The notes below the pieces were generated by a model, which was not told where the DNA came from, did no database searches, and worked only from the letters and a program-made list of their open reading frames with translations. A DNA stretch of 64,000 nt, from contig JAJZNU010000005.1 of assembly GCA_021811625.1 (NCBI GenBank), positions 1 to 64,000 on the forward strand. Direction: 5' to 3'. Below are positions 7,949 through 17,106 of the stretch, in pieces. The position numbers and the translations under genes were made by a program. Origin of the DNA: a bacterium. GTDB lineage: Bacteria; Patescibacteriota; Saccharimonadia; Saccharimonadales; UBA4665. Numbering within the stretch: position 1 is the first letter of the stretch; every line of letters starts with the position of its first letter.

Positions 7949-9154
7949 CTAAGCCAGTCCGACACTAACAGTATTGCGCAGTGATTTACCGCGCCGCAGA
8001 GAAAGATGGCCGTCAACAAAATCCGCCGCCGTCAGTTGGGTTTGGGCGGTTTGCCGTCCGTTTAAATAAATACCGCCGGCCGATAGCAGTTGGCGAGCTT
8101 CGGATTTGGAGCTAACCAGCCCGGACGACAACAGCACATCAACAATGTCGACCGGGACAGTGGTTTTAATATTCACCGATTGAGTTTGGCCGGACTGGAT
8201 CTTGGCGGCGTGGAGCTGAGCGTTTTCGGCCGCGGCCTGGCCATGGACGAGCTTAGTCACTTCGAAGGCTAAGGTTTTTTGCGCCAAGCGGTTGGCGGGA
8301 TCTCGTTTAAACTCTTCGGTAATCTTGTCGACAGACTCTGTCGGTAGCTCGGTGTAGACGCGCAGATATTCAACAGCCGAGTTGTCGTCGATATTGATCC
8401 AGAATTGGTAAAAGTCTTCGGGAGAGGTCTTTTTGCTATCCAGCCAAATGGCACCGGCCTCGGTCTTGCCGAATTTTTTTCCGGTAGCTTTGTTAATAAT
8501 CAAGGGCGCGCAATAGACGTGAGCTTCTTTGCCAAGGAGTCGTCGAATCAGCTCGACACCGGCAATCGAATTTCCCCACTGATCCGATCCGCTGACCTGC
8601 AAAGTAACCCCGTAATTCTTGTATAGATGCAGGAAATCGTAGGCCTGGATAAGAACGTAGCTAAATTCCGCATAACTGATCCCGCTGCCCTCTTGAGACA
8701 GTCTTGATTGGACAAAGTCGCGCGACAACATTTGTCTCATCGGTACGTGCTTGCCGATGTCTCGCAAAAAATCCAGGTACTTCAGATCCTTAAACCAATC
8801 ATAGTTATCGACAAGCGTAAAGTTATGCTCACCAAAAATCTGACGATACTGAGCGGCTATGACTGATTTATTGTGGTTTATCTCTTCAAGCGATTTAAGC
8901 TCTCGCTCATCGCTTTTTCCGTCAGGATCCCCGATCAGACCGGTGGCCCCTCCGAGTAACAAGACCGCTTTATGCCCATGTTTTACAAAACACTTGACCA
9001 TCATGGCCGCCGCCAGGTTACCTATTTGCATAGAGTCGGCGCTGGGATCAACTCCCCAGTAAAAAGTCAGGGGATCGCCGTCCAGTGCTTTAAGGTCGCT
9101 AAAAGTCGTCTGGTTAACAAAACCTCGCCAAGTAAGCTCTTCTGAAAGTGTCAT
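7949..9154 (-). CDS. tyrS: Tyrosyl-tRNA synthetase
   Basis: 401 aa, class I aminoacyl-tRNA synthetase. GGATGLIGDPDGK, the tyrosine-binding region AEFSYVLIQAYDFLHLYKN, QVSGSDQWGN, and the KMSKS-equivalent KKFGKTEAGAIWLD are all present. A C-terminal S4 RNA-binding domain (about 330-395) contains SKSEARQLLSAGGIYLNG. Oddly, the usual HIGH motif reads QIGN (residues 43-46, in ADSMQIGNLAAA), replacing both histidines. All other family hallmarks are intact, so I expect an active enzyme. Confidence 0.96.
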   Translation of the reverse strand: MTLSEELTWRGFVNQTTFSDLKALDGDPLTFYWGVDPSADSMQIGNLAAAMMVKCFVKHGHKAVLLLGGATGLIGDPDGKSDERELKSLEEINHNKSVIAAQYRQIFGEHNFTLVDNYDWFKDLKYLDFLRDIGKHVPMRQMLSRDFVQSRLSQEGSGISYAEFSYVLIQAYDFLHLYKNYGVTLQVSGSDQWGNSIAGVELIRRLLGKEAHVYCAPLIINKATGKKFGKTEAGAIWLDSKKTSPEDFYQFWINIDDNSAVEYLRVYTELPTESVDKITEEFKRDPANRLAQKTLAFEVTKLVHGQAAAENAQLHAAKIQSGQTQSVNIKTTVPVDIVDVLLSSGLVSSKSEARQLLSAGGIYLNGRQTAQTQLTAADFVDGHLSLRRGKSLRNTVSVGLA

Positions 9155-9310
9155 CGCTGTTTATCCGTTTTCTTGTTTAGCTTAATATCTCGATATCTTT
9201 CGAATTATACCGCAATAGTTGGTAATATCGAATTCGCTTGATGAGTGCTTTATCGTTCGGAACTCGTCAACGACTGAAGATTGGCTGGAAAATGGGTACT
9301 AAATTTTGTC

Positions 9311-9338
9311 GATACAAGGCCTACATATTTGCTATAAT
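9311..9338 (+). promoter_or_regulatory. Extended -10 promoter of the PBP gene
   Basis: TATAAT at 9333-9338, preceded by TG at 9330-9331 (extended -10). A weak -35 candidate GATACA lies at 9311-9316 with a 16-nt spacer. The leader to the ATG at 9380 would be about 35 nt. Confidence 0.5.
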
Positions 9339-9379
9339 AAACATTTACGATAAGCATGAGAGACTTTTTGGCTTAATAT

Positions 9380-12343
9380 ATGAGTATGAGCAAAAAAACC
9401 AGCGTTTCTTACGATAGAAGGCGAAAGGGTCGTTCTTCTGGGGGTAAAGATAAGTCCCTAAAGGTTAACCAATCGTTGGGCGGACGACTGATGTCCCGCC
9501 GGGATGCTCGCGCCCGACGCCGGGCAAACCGTCTGGCGACACTGCCCAAAGGCCGGGTTCTAAGGTTTTTGTATCACTTCCAACCCAGACGAGTCCTAAG
9601 GTACTGGTTCAGCCGCGACGGTATTATTATGGGACTGAAGTTAACCGGAATCGGTATCGTCTTAATATTTGTCCTGTCGATCGGCCTATTCGCCTACTTC
9701 CGTAAGGATTTACCGAAACTTGTCGATATCTCGGGAGGAAACCTGGGAGGAAGCATCACCTATTATGACAGTACCGGCAAAACCGTCTTGTGGCAAGATT
9801 ATAGTGCGGTCAAAAGAATAGCAATTCCCGGCAACCAGATGTCTAATTATGTTAGAGATGCAACCGTTGCAATTGAGGACAAAAACTTCTACCACGAAGG
9901 AGGTATTAGCGTTAGCGGCATAATTCGAGCCGGACTGCACGACTTATTCGGCGGTGGCGGGCTCCAGGGCGCGTCTACTATCACGGAGCAGGTGGTTAAG
10001 CTAAATGAGAGTTGGGATGGAAGTAGAACTGTAAGTACAAAGATTAAGGAGATAATCCTAGCCGTTGATCTAGGGCGTGAATATTCTAAGAGCACTATCC
10101 TTACCGGGTATCTTAACGTTGCTCCATACGGAGGAGTAGATTACGGTATCGAAGCCGCCGCCCGTGACTACTTTGGCGAAGATGCGTCACAGCTAACTCT
10201 CGCTCAGTCCGCTATGTTAGCATCGATACCACAAGCACCGACTTACTACTCACCCTTCAGCAGCCCGCAATTCAACTCAGCCGCTAGTGGTAATTTATTC
10301 GGAGAGCAAGCCTTACTGGCCAGGAAAAACTATGTACTCGATCAAATGGCCGTTCAGGGATACATAACCCAAGCTCAAGCAAACGCTGCTAAAAAAGTGA
10401 ACGTTCTAGCTGAGGTGCACCAGTTACAAAACAAATATGCCGGTATTAAAGCTCCGTATTTTGTCTTGGCGGCTAAACAACAGCTGGAGAACGAATACGG
10501 CGCGGCTACAGTCAACAGAGGAGGGTGGAAAGTTATTACCACGCTTAACACAACGCTGCAGACCTATGCCGAGAATGACGTAAAGAATAATATTGCTAAC
10601 GTTGCCGCTGTGAAGGGAGACGAAGAAGCCATGGTAGCCGAAGATGTGCATACCGGTCAAGTCGTTGCTCAGGTCGGCGGAGAAAACTTTTCAAACCCGA
10701 TAGACGGCCAAATAAATTACGCCAATACCAATATATCTCCGGGCTCGAGCATGAAGCCATTTCTATATGCAGAGCTAATTCAAAACAACACCAATGTAGG
10801 GGCTGGATCGGTTCTTTACGATACCCAAGAACCTTTACCGGGTTATCCTTGTACCGATAAAACCAGACCGACGATTACTAGCAACGGGGGTAACTGTCTA
10901 TGGGACGATAACTTTATCTATCCAGGACCAGAGACTCTTCGCTATGCTCTGGCGGGTTCTCGTAACGTTCCGGCGGTAAAAGCATCGTACGAAATTATTC
11001 CAAACGATAAGAGCCCGGACTATACGGCCTCTGAGAATAAATGGATCGGCGCGGCTAATCAAGCAATTGGCACACCCAATGCCTACGCCTGCTACCAACA
11101 GGGCGTAAATGTTGAGACCGCTACCGCAGCTCAGATGACCCAATGTTACGGTTCCTCAGCAATCGGCAGCGGTGACATTGCCATCGATCAAGAAGTAAAC
11201 GGAGATGTTACACTCGCAAGGCTCGGTGCCGAAATTCCTCAAACATACATTTTAAAAATTATAAACTCCTCCGGAAAGACAATTTACAATTGGACACAAC
11301 CGAAATCTACCCAGGTATATAGTCCAGATACTGCCTATATAGTTAATAGCATGTTAGACGATCCGAGAGCGACATACCTACTGCCTTATCAAAAATTTCA
11401 AAACTATAACGGATGGGATATTGCCGTGAAAACCGGAACCGAAAACCAGAACTACAACGGGCTTATGACTGCCTGGAGTACACAATATGCAGTAATAGGT
11501 TTTGCCGGTTACCACACCCTAGCCCAACCGTTGATCGAGGGGCACATGGAAGACATCACGGAGCCATTGACAAGGACATGGATGGAGCAAGCCCTCAATG
11601 CCCTGCACATTAAACCGGTCAACTGGACTCAACCTTCCGACATCAAAGTTCTACCGGCATTCGTCCAACGAGTATCAACGGGATACGGTGCGGAGGTTCC
11701 GGGACCGAGTACCGATCTATATCCATCTTGGTATACGGGTAAGGCGGCTGGCGGTAATACCACCACTACCGAAACGATCGATAAGATCTCGGGGAATTTA
11801 GCGACTAGCTGTACGCCGGCGCTGGCTAAGCAAACCATCAATGCTTCAAACGAGAACACCTTCTCGATCGATATCTTCTGGCCAATCGGCCAATCGTCGT
11901 CACCCTCGACCACTACGGCTACCGACAATGTTCACAGTTGCAATGATCCACCGCTGGTCGCTCCCACCGTCACCATTGATGACTCGGCCACGGGTAATAC
12001 CGTCACCGATCCGACTAATCCGAACGACCTGACATGTCCGAGCGGTACCTGCTCCATTCAAGTGGTCTTATCATCGCCACCGCCGGCGCAAACCGAGGGA
12101 AGCTCTCCCTATAACCGCTACCCCATAACTGTCAATCTGCTGGTCAACGGACACGTCTACGGATCACCACAATCCATCGGCTATAACAGTAGCTATTCGA
12201 TTGCTACACCATTTAGCTTTACCCCGACGTCAACTCCGGCCCAGATATCCGTACAGCTAGTCGATAATGCTCTGTACTCGGTTACTTCCCCGTCGTATAC
12301 GGTCGTGGCGACGACAGCACCGCCCTCCGGTACCGGCCCTTAA
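9380..12343 (+). CDS. Class A penicillin-binding protein (GT51 + transpeptidase)
   Basis: 987 aa bifunctional peptidoglycan synthase. A very basic cytoplasmic N terminus (about 1-80, many R/K) precedes one signal-anchor helix (about 83-107). The GT51 glycosyltransferase domain has VAIEDKNFYHEGGI near 164-176 and the family's QGASTITEQVVK. The transpeptidase domain has SxxK as S456-S-M-K459 and KTG at 684-686, in AVKTGTENQNYNG. From about 790 to the end is a Thr/Ser/Pro-rich tail with paired cysteines (CPSGTC), probably an extracytoplasmic Ig-like or linker region. It polymerises and crosslinks glycan strands on the outer face of the membrane. Monocistronic, with its own extended -10 promoter. 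Confidence 0.93.
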   Translation: MSMSKKTSVSYDRRRKGRSSGGKDKSLKVNQSLGGRLMSRRDARARRRANRLATLPKGRVLRFLYHFQPRRVLRYWFSRDGIIMGLKLTGIGIVLIFVLSIGLFAYFRKDLPKLVDISGGNLGGSITYYDSTGKTVLWQDYSAVKRIAIPGNQMSNYVRDATVAIEDKNFYHEGGISVSGIIRAGLHDLFGGGGLQGASTITEQVVKLNESWDGSRTVSTKIKEIILAVDLGREYSKSTILTGYLNVAPYGGVDYGIEAAARDYFGEDASQLTLAQSAMLASIPQAPTYYSPFSSPQFNSAASGNLFGEQALLARKNYVLDQMAVQGYITQAQANAAKKVNVLAEVHQLQNKYAGIKAPYFVLAAKQQLENEYGAATVNRGGWKVITTLNTTLQTYAENDVKNNIANVAAVKGDEEAMVAEDVHTGQVVAQVGGENFSNPIDGQINYANTNISPGSSMKPFLYAELIQNNTNVGAGSVLYDTQEPLPGYPCTDKTRPTITSNGGNCLWDDNFIYPGPETLRYALAGSRNVPAVKASYEIIPNDKSPDYTASENKWIGAANQAIGTPNAYACYQQGVNVETATAAQMTQCYGSSAIGSGDIAIDQEVNGDVTLARLGAEIPQTYILKIINSSGKTIYNWTQPKSTQVYSPDTAYIVNSMLDDPRATYLLPYQKFQNYNGWDIAVKTGTENQNYNGLMTAWSTQYAVIGFAGYHTLAQPLIEGHMEDITEPLTRTWMEQALNALHIKPVNWTQPSDIKVLPAFVQRVSTGYGAEVPGPSTDLYPSWYTGKAAGGNTTTTETIDKISGNLATSCTPALAKQTINASNENTFSIDIFWPIGQSSSPSTTTATDNVHSCNDPPLVAPTVTIDDSATGNTVTDPTNPNDLTCPSGTCSIQVVLSSPPPAQTEGSSPYNRYPITVNLLVNGHVYGSPQSIGYNSSYSIATPFSFTPTSTPAQISVQLVDNALYSVTSPSYTVVATTAPPSGTGP

Positions 12344-12369
12344 GTCATACTTATCCTAAGAATTATCGG

Positions 12370-13725
12370 TTATTTCTTGGTAAGGTATTTATTTAGAGCC
12401 ATCCGGACATCACGGACGCCATCGAGAAGCGCGGGTGGATGCGCCGAACGATCCACCGGGCCGATTGCCAAATCGAAACCTAACTTTTTGGCTTCATTGA
12501 TCCGCTTGTCGGTATAGGGTACATGTCGAACCTCGCCGGATAACCCCACTTCCCCGAAAACGACGGCATTTTCTCTCAACTGATAACCTTTCGCTGCTGA
12601 AGCTATGGACATGGCAATCGCCAGATCGGCGGCCGGTTCACTGACACGAATCCCGCCCACTATGTTTATATATACGTCCTGGTTGGCGAGGTTCAGCTTG
12701 GTCCGTCGCTCGAGCATGGCAATAAGTAAGTTGACCCGGTTCAGATCAATCCCGCTGGCGGCCCGCTTCGGGTATCCGTAGTTAGTAGGGTTAACGAGAG
12801 CCTGTACTTCTACCAACAAGGGTCTCGCTCCCTCCATCGTGGCCAGGACAATCGAACCGTCACTACTCTGTCTTTCGGCTAACAGTGCCGCTGAAGGATT
12901 ACTGACCGGCTTGAGTCCATTATCGGTCATTTCCAAGATCGCCACCTCATTAGTTGAACCGTAACGGTTTTTGGTCGATCTTAATAGTTTAAACCCGCCG
13001 TAGCTATCCCCTTCAAGCTGGAGAACAACGTCAACGATGTGTTCTAGCACCTTGGGGCCGGCAATCATTCCCTCTTTAGTGACATGTCCCACGATAATCA
13101 CGGCCGTATTCGATGCTTTGGCCGCCGCCATAATTAATTGTGTCGAGCCGGATATCTGCGATATGGTGCCGGAAGCCGAGTTTAAACCGCTACAGGTCAT
13201 GGTCTGTATCGAGTCTACGATTACCAGTGAATAATCTCCGCCTCTAACGCTCGCCGCCACGTCATCAGCTGAAGTTGATGTTGCCAGCTTGAGTTTGCTT
13301 CCGGCCGCTTTCAGTCGTTTAGCCCGCATTCCGACCTGGCCGGCTGATTCCTCGCCGCTGACGTATAAAACCGTCGACGCGGCGGCGACCGAGCTGGCCA
13401 GCTGCATTAGCAAGGTGCTTTTGCCGATCCCCGGCTGTCCGGCAATCAGAATTACACTGCCGCTGACTATTCCGCCGCCCAATACTCCATCGATATCACC
13501 AATCGACGTACTGATGCGAACGACAGGAGTAATTAATCTGCCCGTGACATCGCTAGTCCGGAGGGCTCTTCCTAAGACCGGGGAGGTGGCATCGGTCGTT
13601 GACGCTACCACCACTTCTTCGGTCATGGTATTCCATTCGCCACAGGCCGGACATCTTCCAGCCCAAGCCGAACTGGTTGCTCCACAGTTAGAGCACACGT
13701 AACGGACAATCGGTTTCCTGGCCAT
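12370..13725 (-). CDS. radA: DNA repair protein RadA
   Basis: 451 aa. C4 zinc finger C11-x2-C14...C25-x2-C28, RecA-like ATPase with Walker A GQPGIGKST at about 96-104, the RadA-specific KNRYGSTNEV near 251-260, and a C-terminal Lon-protease-like domain lacking an obvious Ser-Lys dyad. RadA promotes branch migration of recombination intermediates. Convergent with the PBP gene and 93 bp upstream of the clpC stop on the same strand. Confidence 0.97.
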   Translation of the reverse strand: MARKPIVRYVCSNCGATSSAWAGRCPACGEWNTMTEEVVVASTTDATSPVLGRALRTSDVTGRLITPVVRISTSIGDIDGVLGGGIVSGSVILIAGQPGIGKSTLLMQLASSVAAASTVLYVSGEESAGQVGMRAKRLKAAGSKLKLATSTSADDVAASVRGGDYSLVIVDSIQTMTCSGLNSASGTISQISGSTQLIMAAAKASNTAVIIVGHVTKEGMIAGPKVLEHIVDVVLQLEGDSYGGFKLLRSTKNRYGSTNEVAILEMTDNGLKPVSNPSAALLAERQSSDGSIVLATMEGARPLLVEVQALVNPTNYGYPKRAASGIDLNRVNLLIAMLERRTKLNLANQDVYINIVGGIRVSEPAADLAIAMSIASAAKGYQLRENAVVFGEVGLSGEVRHVPYTDKRINEAKKLGFDLAIGPVDRSAHPPALLDGVRDVRMALNKYLTKK

Positions 13726-13752
13726 ATATTTTAAGTGTAGCAGATAACGGCG

Positions 13753-13800
13753 CTCGCCGACTCACGGGTGGCCCATGGGACGACCTCGTGCGCGGGCGAG
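13753..13800. repeat. GC-rich stem-loop between radA and clpC
   Basis: CTCGCC (13753-13758) pairs with GGCGAG (13795-13800), with a GC-rich interior that includes the palindrome CCCATGGG. There is no T tract on either strand, so a Rho-independent terminator is not supported. It may mark the clpC/radA transcript boundary. Confidence 0.4.
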
Positions 13801-13818
13801 GTGCTAACCCAGTTCTAA

Positions 13819-16299
13819 CTACTCATCAATCGTTTGGTAGTCCAGAGTCTTGTTTTTTGTGCTTATCTGGAGAATGTCGCCCTTTTCGAATTTATCGCTG
13901 AGGAGTCCTGTAGCGACGTAATCCTCGATAGTGTCCTGCATTAGCCTCCTTAGCGGGCGAACGCCGTTGTGGGCATCGTAACCGTGTTCTAGGAGATATT
14001 CCTTGGCACTCGACGTTAGCTTTAGGCCCAAACCCTGCCGGCGCAGCCGGGTCCTTAACTCATCGGCTTGAATATCAATAATCCGGAAGATATCTTGTTT
14101 TGTTAACGACCTAAAAACGATGGTCTTGTCGATGCGGTTAAGTAGTTCGGGACGCAATTGCTTCTTGAGCTGATCGAGAACTTTTTCTTTATTGGATTCG
14201 TGTAGTTCGTCCAGATCCTTTAGTTCATCACTGCTTACCGCCTGGAAACCGAGAGTCGCTTCTTTTTGTAACTGCTCCGCACCAATGTTGCTGGTCATGA
14301 TCACTATAGTATTGGTAAAGTCGATCCGTCTGCCCTTGGCATCGGTTATGTAGCCGTCCTCAAGTATCTGCAGCAGCATGTTGAAAACGTCCGGGTGGGC
14401 TTTCTCGATTTCGTCGAAGAGCACCAGGCTGTAGGGCTGACGGCGTATCTTGTCGGTAAGCTGTCCGCCGTCATCATAACCCACGTACCCCGCTGGAGCA
14501 CCAACCAATCTTGAAACGTTATGATGTTCACCGAACTCACTCATGTCGATTTTAACCAAGGCCTCATCGCTGCCGAAGAATTCCCGCGCCAGTACTCTGG
14601 CCAGCTCCGTCTTGCCGACGCCGGTCGGTCCCAGGAAGATAAATGAACCGATCGGCCTGGTTTCACTGCTGACCCCGGAACGATTTCGTCGGACGGCACG
14701 GGCCACAGCCTCGACAGCTTCGTCCTGGCCTATCACATACCGGCCTAAACGTTTTTCCAGGTTGATAAGATAGGTGGCCTCGGTCCGGATAACCTTTGTT
14801 GCCGGGACCCCGCTAATCCTCGATACCACCGCCGCCACGTCCTCTGATGTCATTACCAGCCGCTTGGCGTCCTTGTAACTGGCCTTCAGCTTGGACAGCT
14901 GCTCACTGACCTGACTGGCGCTAGTCTTATATTTCGCCGCCTTTTCATAATCTTCCGAGTCAACGGCTTCATCGATTTGGATGTTGAGTAGTTTAAGCTC
15001 TTTTTGCAGGCGTCGGACTTCCGGTGAAGTTTTACCCTTGTCGACTCTCAAATGTGCTGCCGTTTCGTCGAGCAGGTCGATAGCTTTATCGGGCATATAG
15101 CGGTCGTTGATGTAGCGTTTGGAAAGATTGGCAATGTCTTCAATAACCTCGTCGGCTATCTTAACCTGGTGAAAATCTTCGTAATGTTTCTTGAGACTTT
15201 TGAGGATCGCCACCGTTTCAGACAACGTCGCTTCCGGGACCTGGATGGGCTGGAATCTGCGCTCCAGGGCAGCATCCTTCTCGATATGCTTGGTGTACTC
15301 TGCCGTCGTTGTTGCGCCGATGACCCGAACTTTGCCGCGGGCTAATGCCGGTTTAAGAATATTTCCGGCATCCATCGCTCCCTCGGCAGCTCCGGCACCA
15401 ACGATTAAGTGAAGCTCATCGATGAAGGCGATAACCTTATCGCTATTCTCTAGTTCGGTAATGACTTTTTTAAGTCTTTCCTCGAATTCTCCCCGATATT
15501 TAGTCCCGGCGATCATCGATGCCAAGTCCAGAGTAATTATTCGCTTGTCGAGTAGATTGTCGGGAACGTCTTCGTTAACAATCCGCTGCGCCAATCCTTC
15601 CACGATAGCAGTCTTGCCGACGCCCGGTTCGCCGATAAGCACCGGGTTATTCTTCGTTCGGCGGTTAAGTATGGTAATTAAGCGTTTGGTTTGTTCATCG
15701 CGCACCACCACCGGATCAAGCTTACCGGCTCGCGCCTGGGCGGTTAAGTCTGTACCGAAAAAGTCCAGGGCGGTTTTGTGCCCTCCCGCTCCAGCGTGGC
15801 GTCGCTGCTTTGCTCCGACGCCGGTATCGTCAAATTGCTGGCGGTTTAGGAATTGCTCCAATTGTTTTATTAATGAATCGATGTCGACGTTCAGATCCTT
15901 AAGCAAGGTTGTAGCCCGAGCGTTTTTTTGCGTCAATATACTGTAGAGAATGTGCTCGGTGCCGCAAATGTCCTGGTTATAGTCCTGAGCGACATCATAT
16001 GCCGACCTAAGGGTAAATTTAGCAGCCTCACTAAGCCCCTTAGCTCCCATGTCAATAACCAGCGTCTTAGGAGTTAGATTCAGCGCCATTCGAGCCCGCT
16101 CGAGGTTCACACCGGCGTCTTCGAGTATCTTAGCCGCCATGCTCGAACTCTGAGCCAGCACACCGAGTAGCAGGTGCTCCGTGCCGATATAGGCGCTGCC
16201 GGTGCCCCGGGCAATCATATCAGCGTGTTTTAAGCTACTGAGAGCATTATTAGTTAAATGATTTAAAAATTCTTGAAAATCGGGTGATGATGGCATCAT
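13819..16299 (-). CDS. clpC: ClpC-type AAA+ unfoldase
   Basis: 826 aa. Two N-terminal Clp_N repeats (about 5-145), AAA+ domain 1 with Walker A GEPGVGKT near 221, a middle region with a UVR motif ([18 protein letters not shown]), and AAA+ domain 2 with GPTGVGKT near 556, ending in a ClpB D2-small domain. The UVR/middle-domain arrangement is that of ClpC rather than ClpA or ClpB. It unfolds substrates for a ClpP-type protease (ClpP not in this window). A CIRCE operator overlaps the predicted promoter about 190 bp upstream, so expression is probably repressed by HrcA and heat-inducible. Confidence 0.96.
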   Translation of the reverse strand: MMPSSPDFQEFLNHLTNNALSSLKHADMIARGTGSAYIGTEHLLLGVLAQSSSMAAKILEDAGVNLERARMALNLTPKTLVIDMGAKGLSEAAKFTLRSAYDVAQDYNQDICGTEHILYSILTQKNARATTLLKDLNVDIDSLIKQLEQFLNRQQFDDTGVGAKQRRHAGAGGHKTALDFFGTDLTAQARAGKLDPVVVRDEQTKRLITILNRRTKNNPVLIGEPGVGKTAIVEGLAQRIVNEDVPDNLLDKRIITLDLASMIAGTKYRGEFEERLKKVITELENSDKVIAFIDELHLIVGAGAAEGAMDAGNILKPALARGKVRVIGATTTAEYTKHIEKDAALERRFQPIQVPEATLSETVAILKSLKKHYEDFHQVKIADEVIEDIANLSKRYINDRYMPDKAIDLLDETAAHLRVDKGKTSPEVRRLQKELKLLNIQIDEAVDSEDYEKAAKYKTSASQVSEQLSKLKASYKDAKRLVMTSEDVAAVVSRISGVPATKVIRTEATYLINLEKRLGRYVIGQDEAVEAVARAVRRNRSGVSSETRPIGSFIFLGPTGVGKTELARVLAREFFGSDEALVKIDMSEFGEHHNVSRLVGAPAGYVGYDDGGQLTDKIRRQPYSLVLFDEIEKAHPDVFNMLLQILEDGYITDAKGRRIDFTNTIVIMTSNIGAEQLQKEATLGFQAVSSDELKDLDELHESNKEKVLDQLKKQLRPELLNRIDKTIVFRSLTKQDIFRIIDIQADELRTRLRRQGLGLKLTSSAKEYLLEHGYDAHNGVRPLRRLMQDTIEDYVATGLLSDKFEKGDILQISTKNKTLDYQTIDE

Positions 16300-16474
16300 A
16301 ATTTTTTTCTTATCCCTCCGTTGTCTAAGTAAGATTTATCAATTGTCCGGCACTACTACTTCGCGGATGTTCCTAATTGTAGTCTTGATAGCTCAAGACC
16401 GACTGTAATAATGCGGACATTAATTTAAATGACGTGTGGCGCGACGATATATTTTTGAAGCACCACAGATAACC

Positions 16475-16504
16475 ATGATATCGCTATTAGCACTCTCATG
16501 TCAA
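16475..16504 (-). promoter_or_regulatory. clpC promoter
   Basis: On the minus strand a perfect -35 TTGACA (16504-16499), 18-nt spacer, then -10 TATCAT (16480-16475). The -35 hexamer lies in the 9-nt spacer of the CIRCE operator, so HrcA binding would occlude RNA polymerase. The predicted leader to clpC is about 170 nt. Confidence 0.7.
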
Positions 16505-16513
16505 GAGTGCTAA
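16487..16513. promoter_or_regulatory. CIRCE operator (HrcA site)
   Basis: TTAGCACTC-N9-GAGTGCTAA, an exact match to the CIRCE consensus bound by the heat-shock repressor HrcA. Usually found ahead of groESL or hrcA-dnaK; here it precedes clpC. Confidence 0.95.
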
Positions 16514-16578
16514 TCTTTGTCCGTAGTATACGAGTTAATCACGTCCGGGTAGTAAAAATACCGACGGCTTTGCGATCG

Positions 16579-17022
16579 TCACATTTTGGGTAAGCTAACT
16601 CCGGTAACAGCGCTGACTTTTTTTGCCCACTGCATTATCGTGGCCAGCTTGTTCTCGACCTCTCTGAGCTCCTCGGGAGAAAGCTGGCGCCCGCGTTTTT
16701 CTAAGAGCAAAAGTCGATCGTAGATTTCTTTGATATCGCTGTTAATCCCTAGGACACTGTTATCGATATTCTCCAGCCACTGCCTCATTGAGCGTTGCTC
16801 ATTACGGATATCCTGGACATCGATCTCGATGGCACTTAACCTGCTGTCAACTTGCTTAAAATGCTCGTCAACCTGGTTGAAGCGCGCGTCCACCTGATTG
16901 AAGCGTTCATCCACTTGATTGAAACGTTCATCCACTTGATTGAAACGTTCATCAATTGACGTGGCTAGGTCATTTATAGCAGCAGCAATATCGTCGATCG
17001 AGTTATCTTTCGCCTTAGTCAT
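16579..17022 (-). CDS. Heptad-repeat coiled-coil protein
   Basis: 147 aa, function unknown. Residues about 23-64 are six near-identical seven-residue units (V-D-E-R-F-N-Q), a textbook coiled coil, followed by more helical sequence (about 65-125) and a short hydrophobic end (KKVSAVTGVSLPKM). No signal peptide or transmembrane helix. Similar tandem heptads occur in phage tail-fibre and DUF1640/bZIP-like proteins, but no family is recognised. Situated between clpC and nusA on the same strand, with no visible coupling to either. Confidence 0.75.
   Translation of the reverse strand: MTKAKDNSIDDIAAAINDLATSIDERFNQVDERFNQVDERFNQVDARFNQVDEHFKQVDSRLSAIEIDVQDIRNEQRSMRQWLENIDNSVLGINSDIKEIYDRLLLLEKRGRQLSPEELREVENKLATIMQWAKKVSAVTGVSLPKM
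16831..16956 (-). repeat. Tandem 21-bp repeats encoding heptads
   Basis: Six 21-bp units inside the coiled-coil gene. The two at the 5' side are identical at DNA level and the others drift (DARFNQ, DEHFKQ, DSRLSA). The pattern suggests recent slippage expansion of the 5' copies, with copy number likely variable between strains. Confidence 0.85.
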
Positions 17023-17106
17023 AGGTTTGAATATACTCCACCAATAATAGGCTGTCTATCGTCTACCACGGGTTGTTCTATGATGGTAGATAAAGGTTAT
17101 TTGGCT

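Noticed and set aside
13753-13800. Rho-independent terminator between radA and clpC
   Set aside because: The stem is plausible but lacks a T tract on either strand.
16831-16956. 21-bp repeats as a CRISPR array
   Set aside because: The units are contiguous without spacers and in frame with a heptad-repeat protein.
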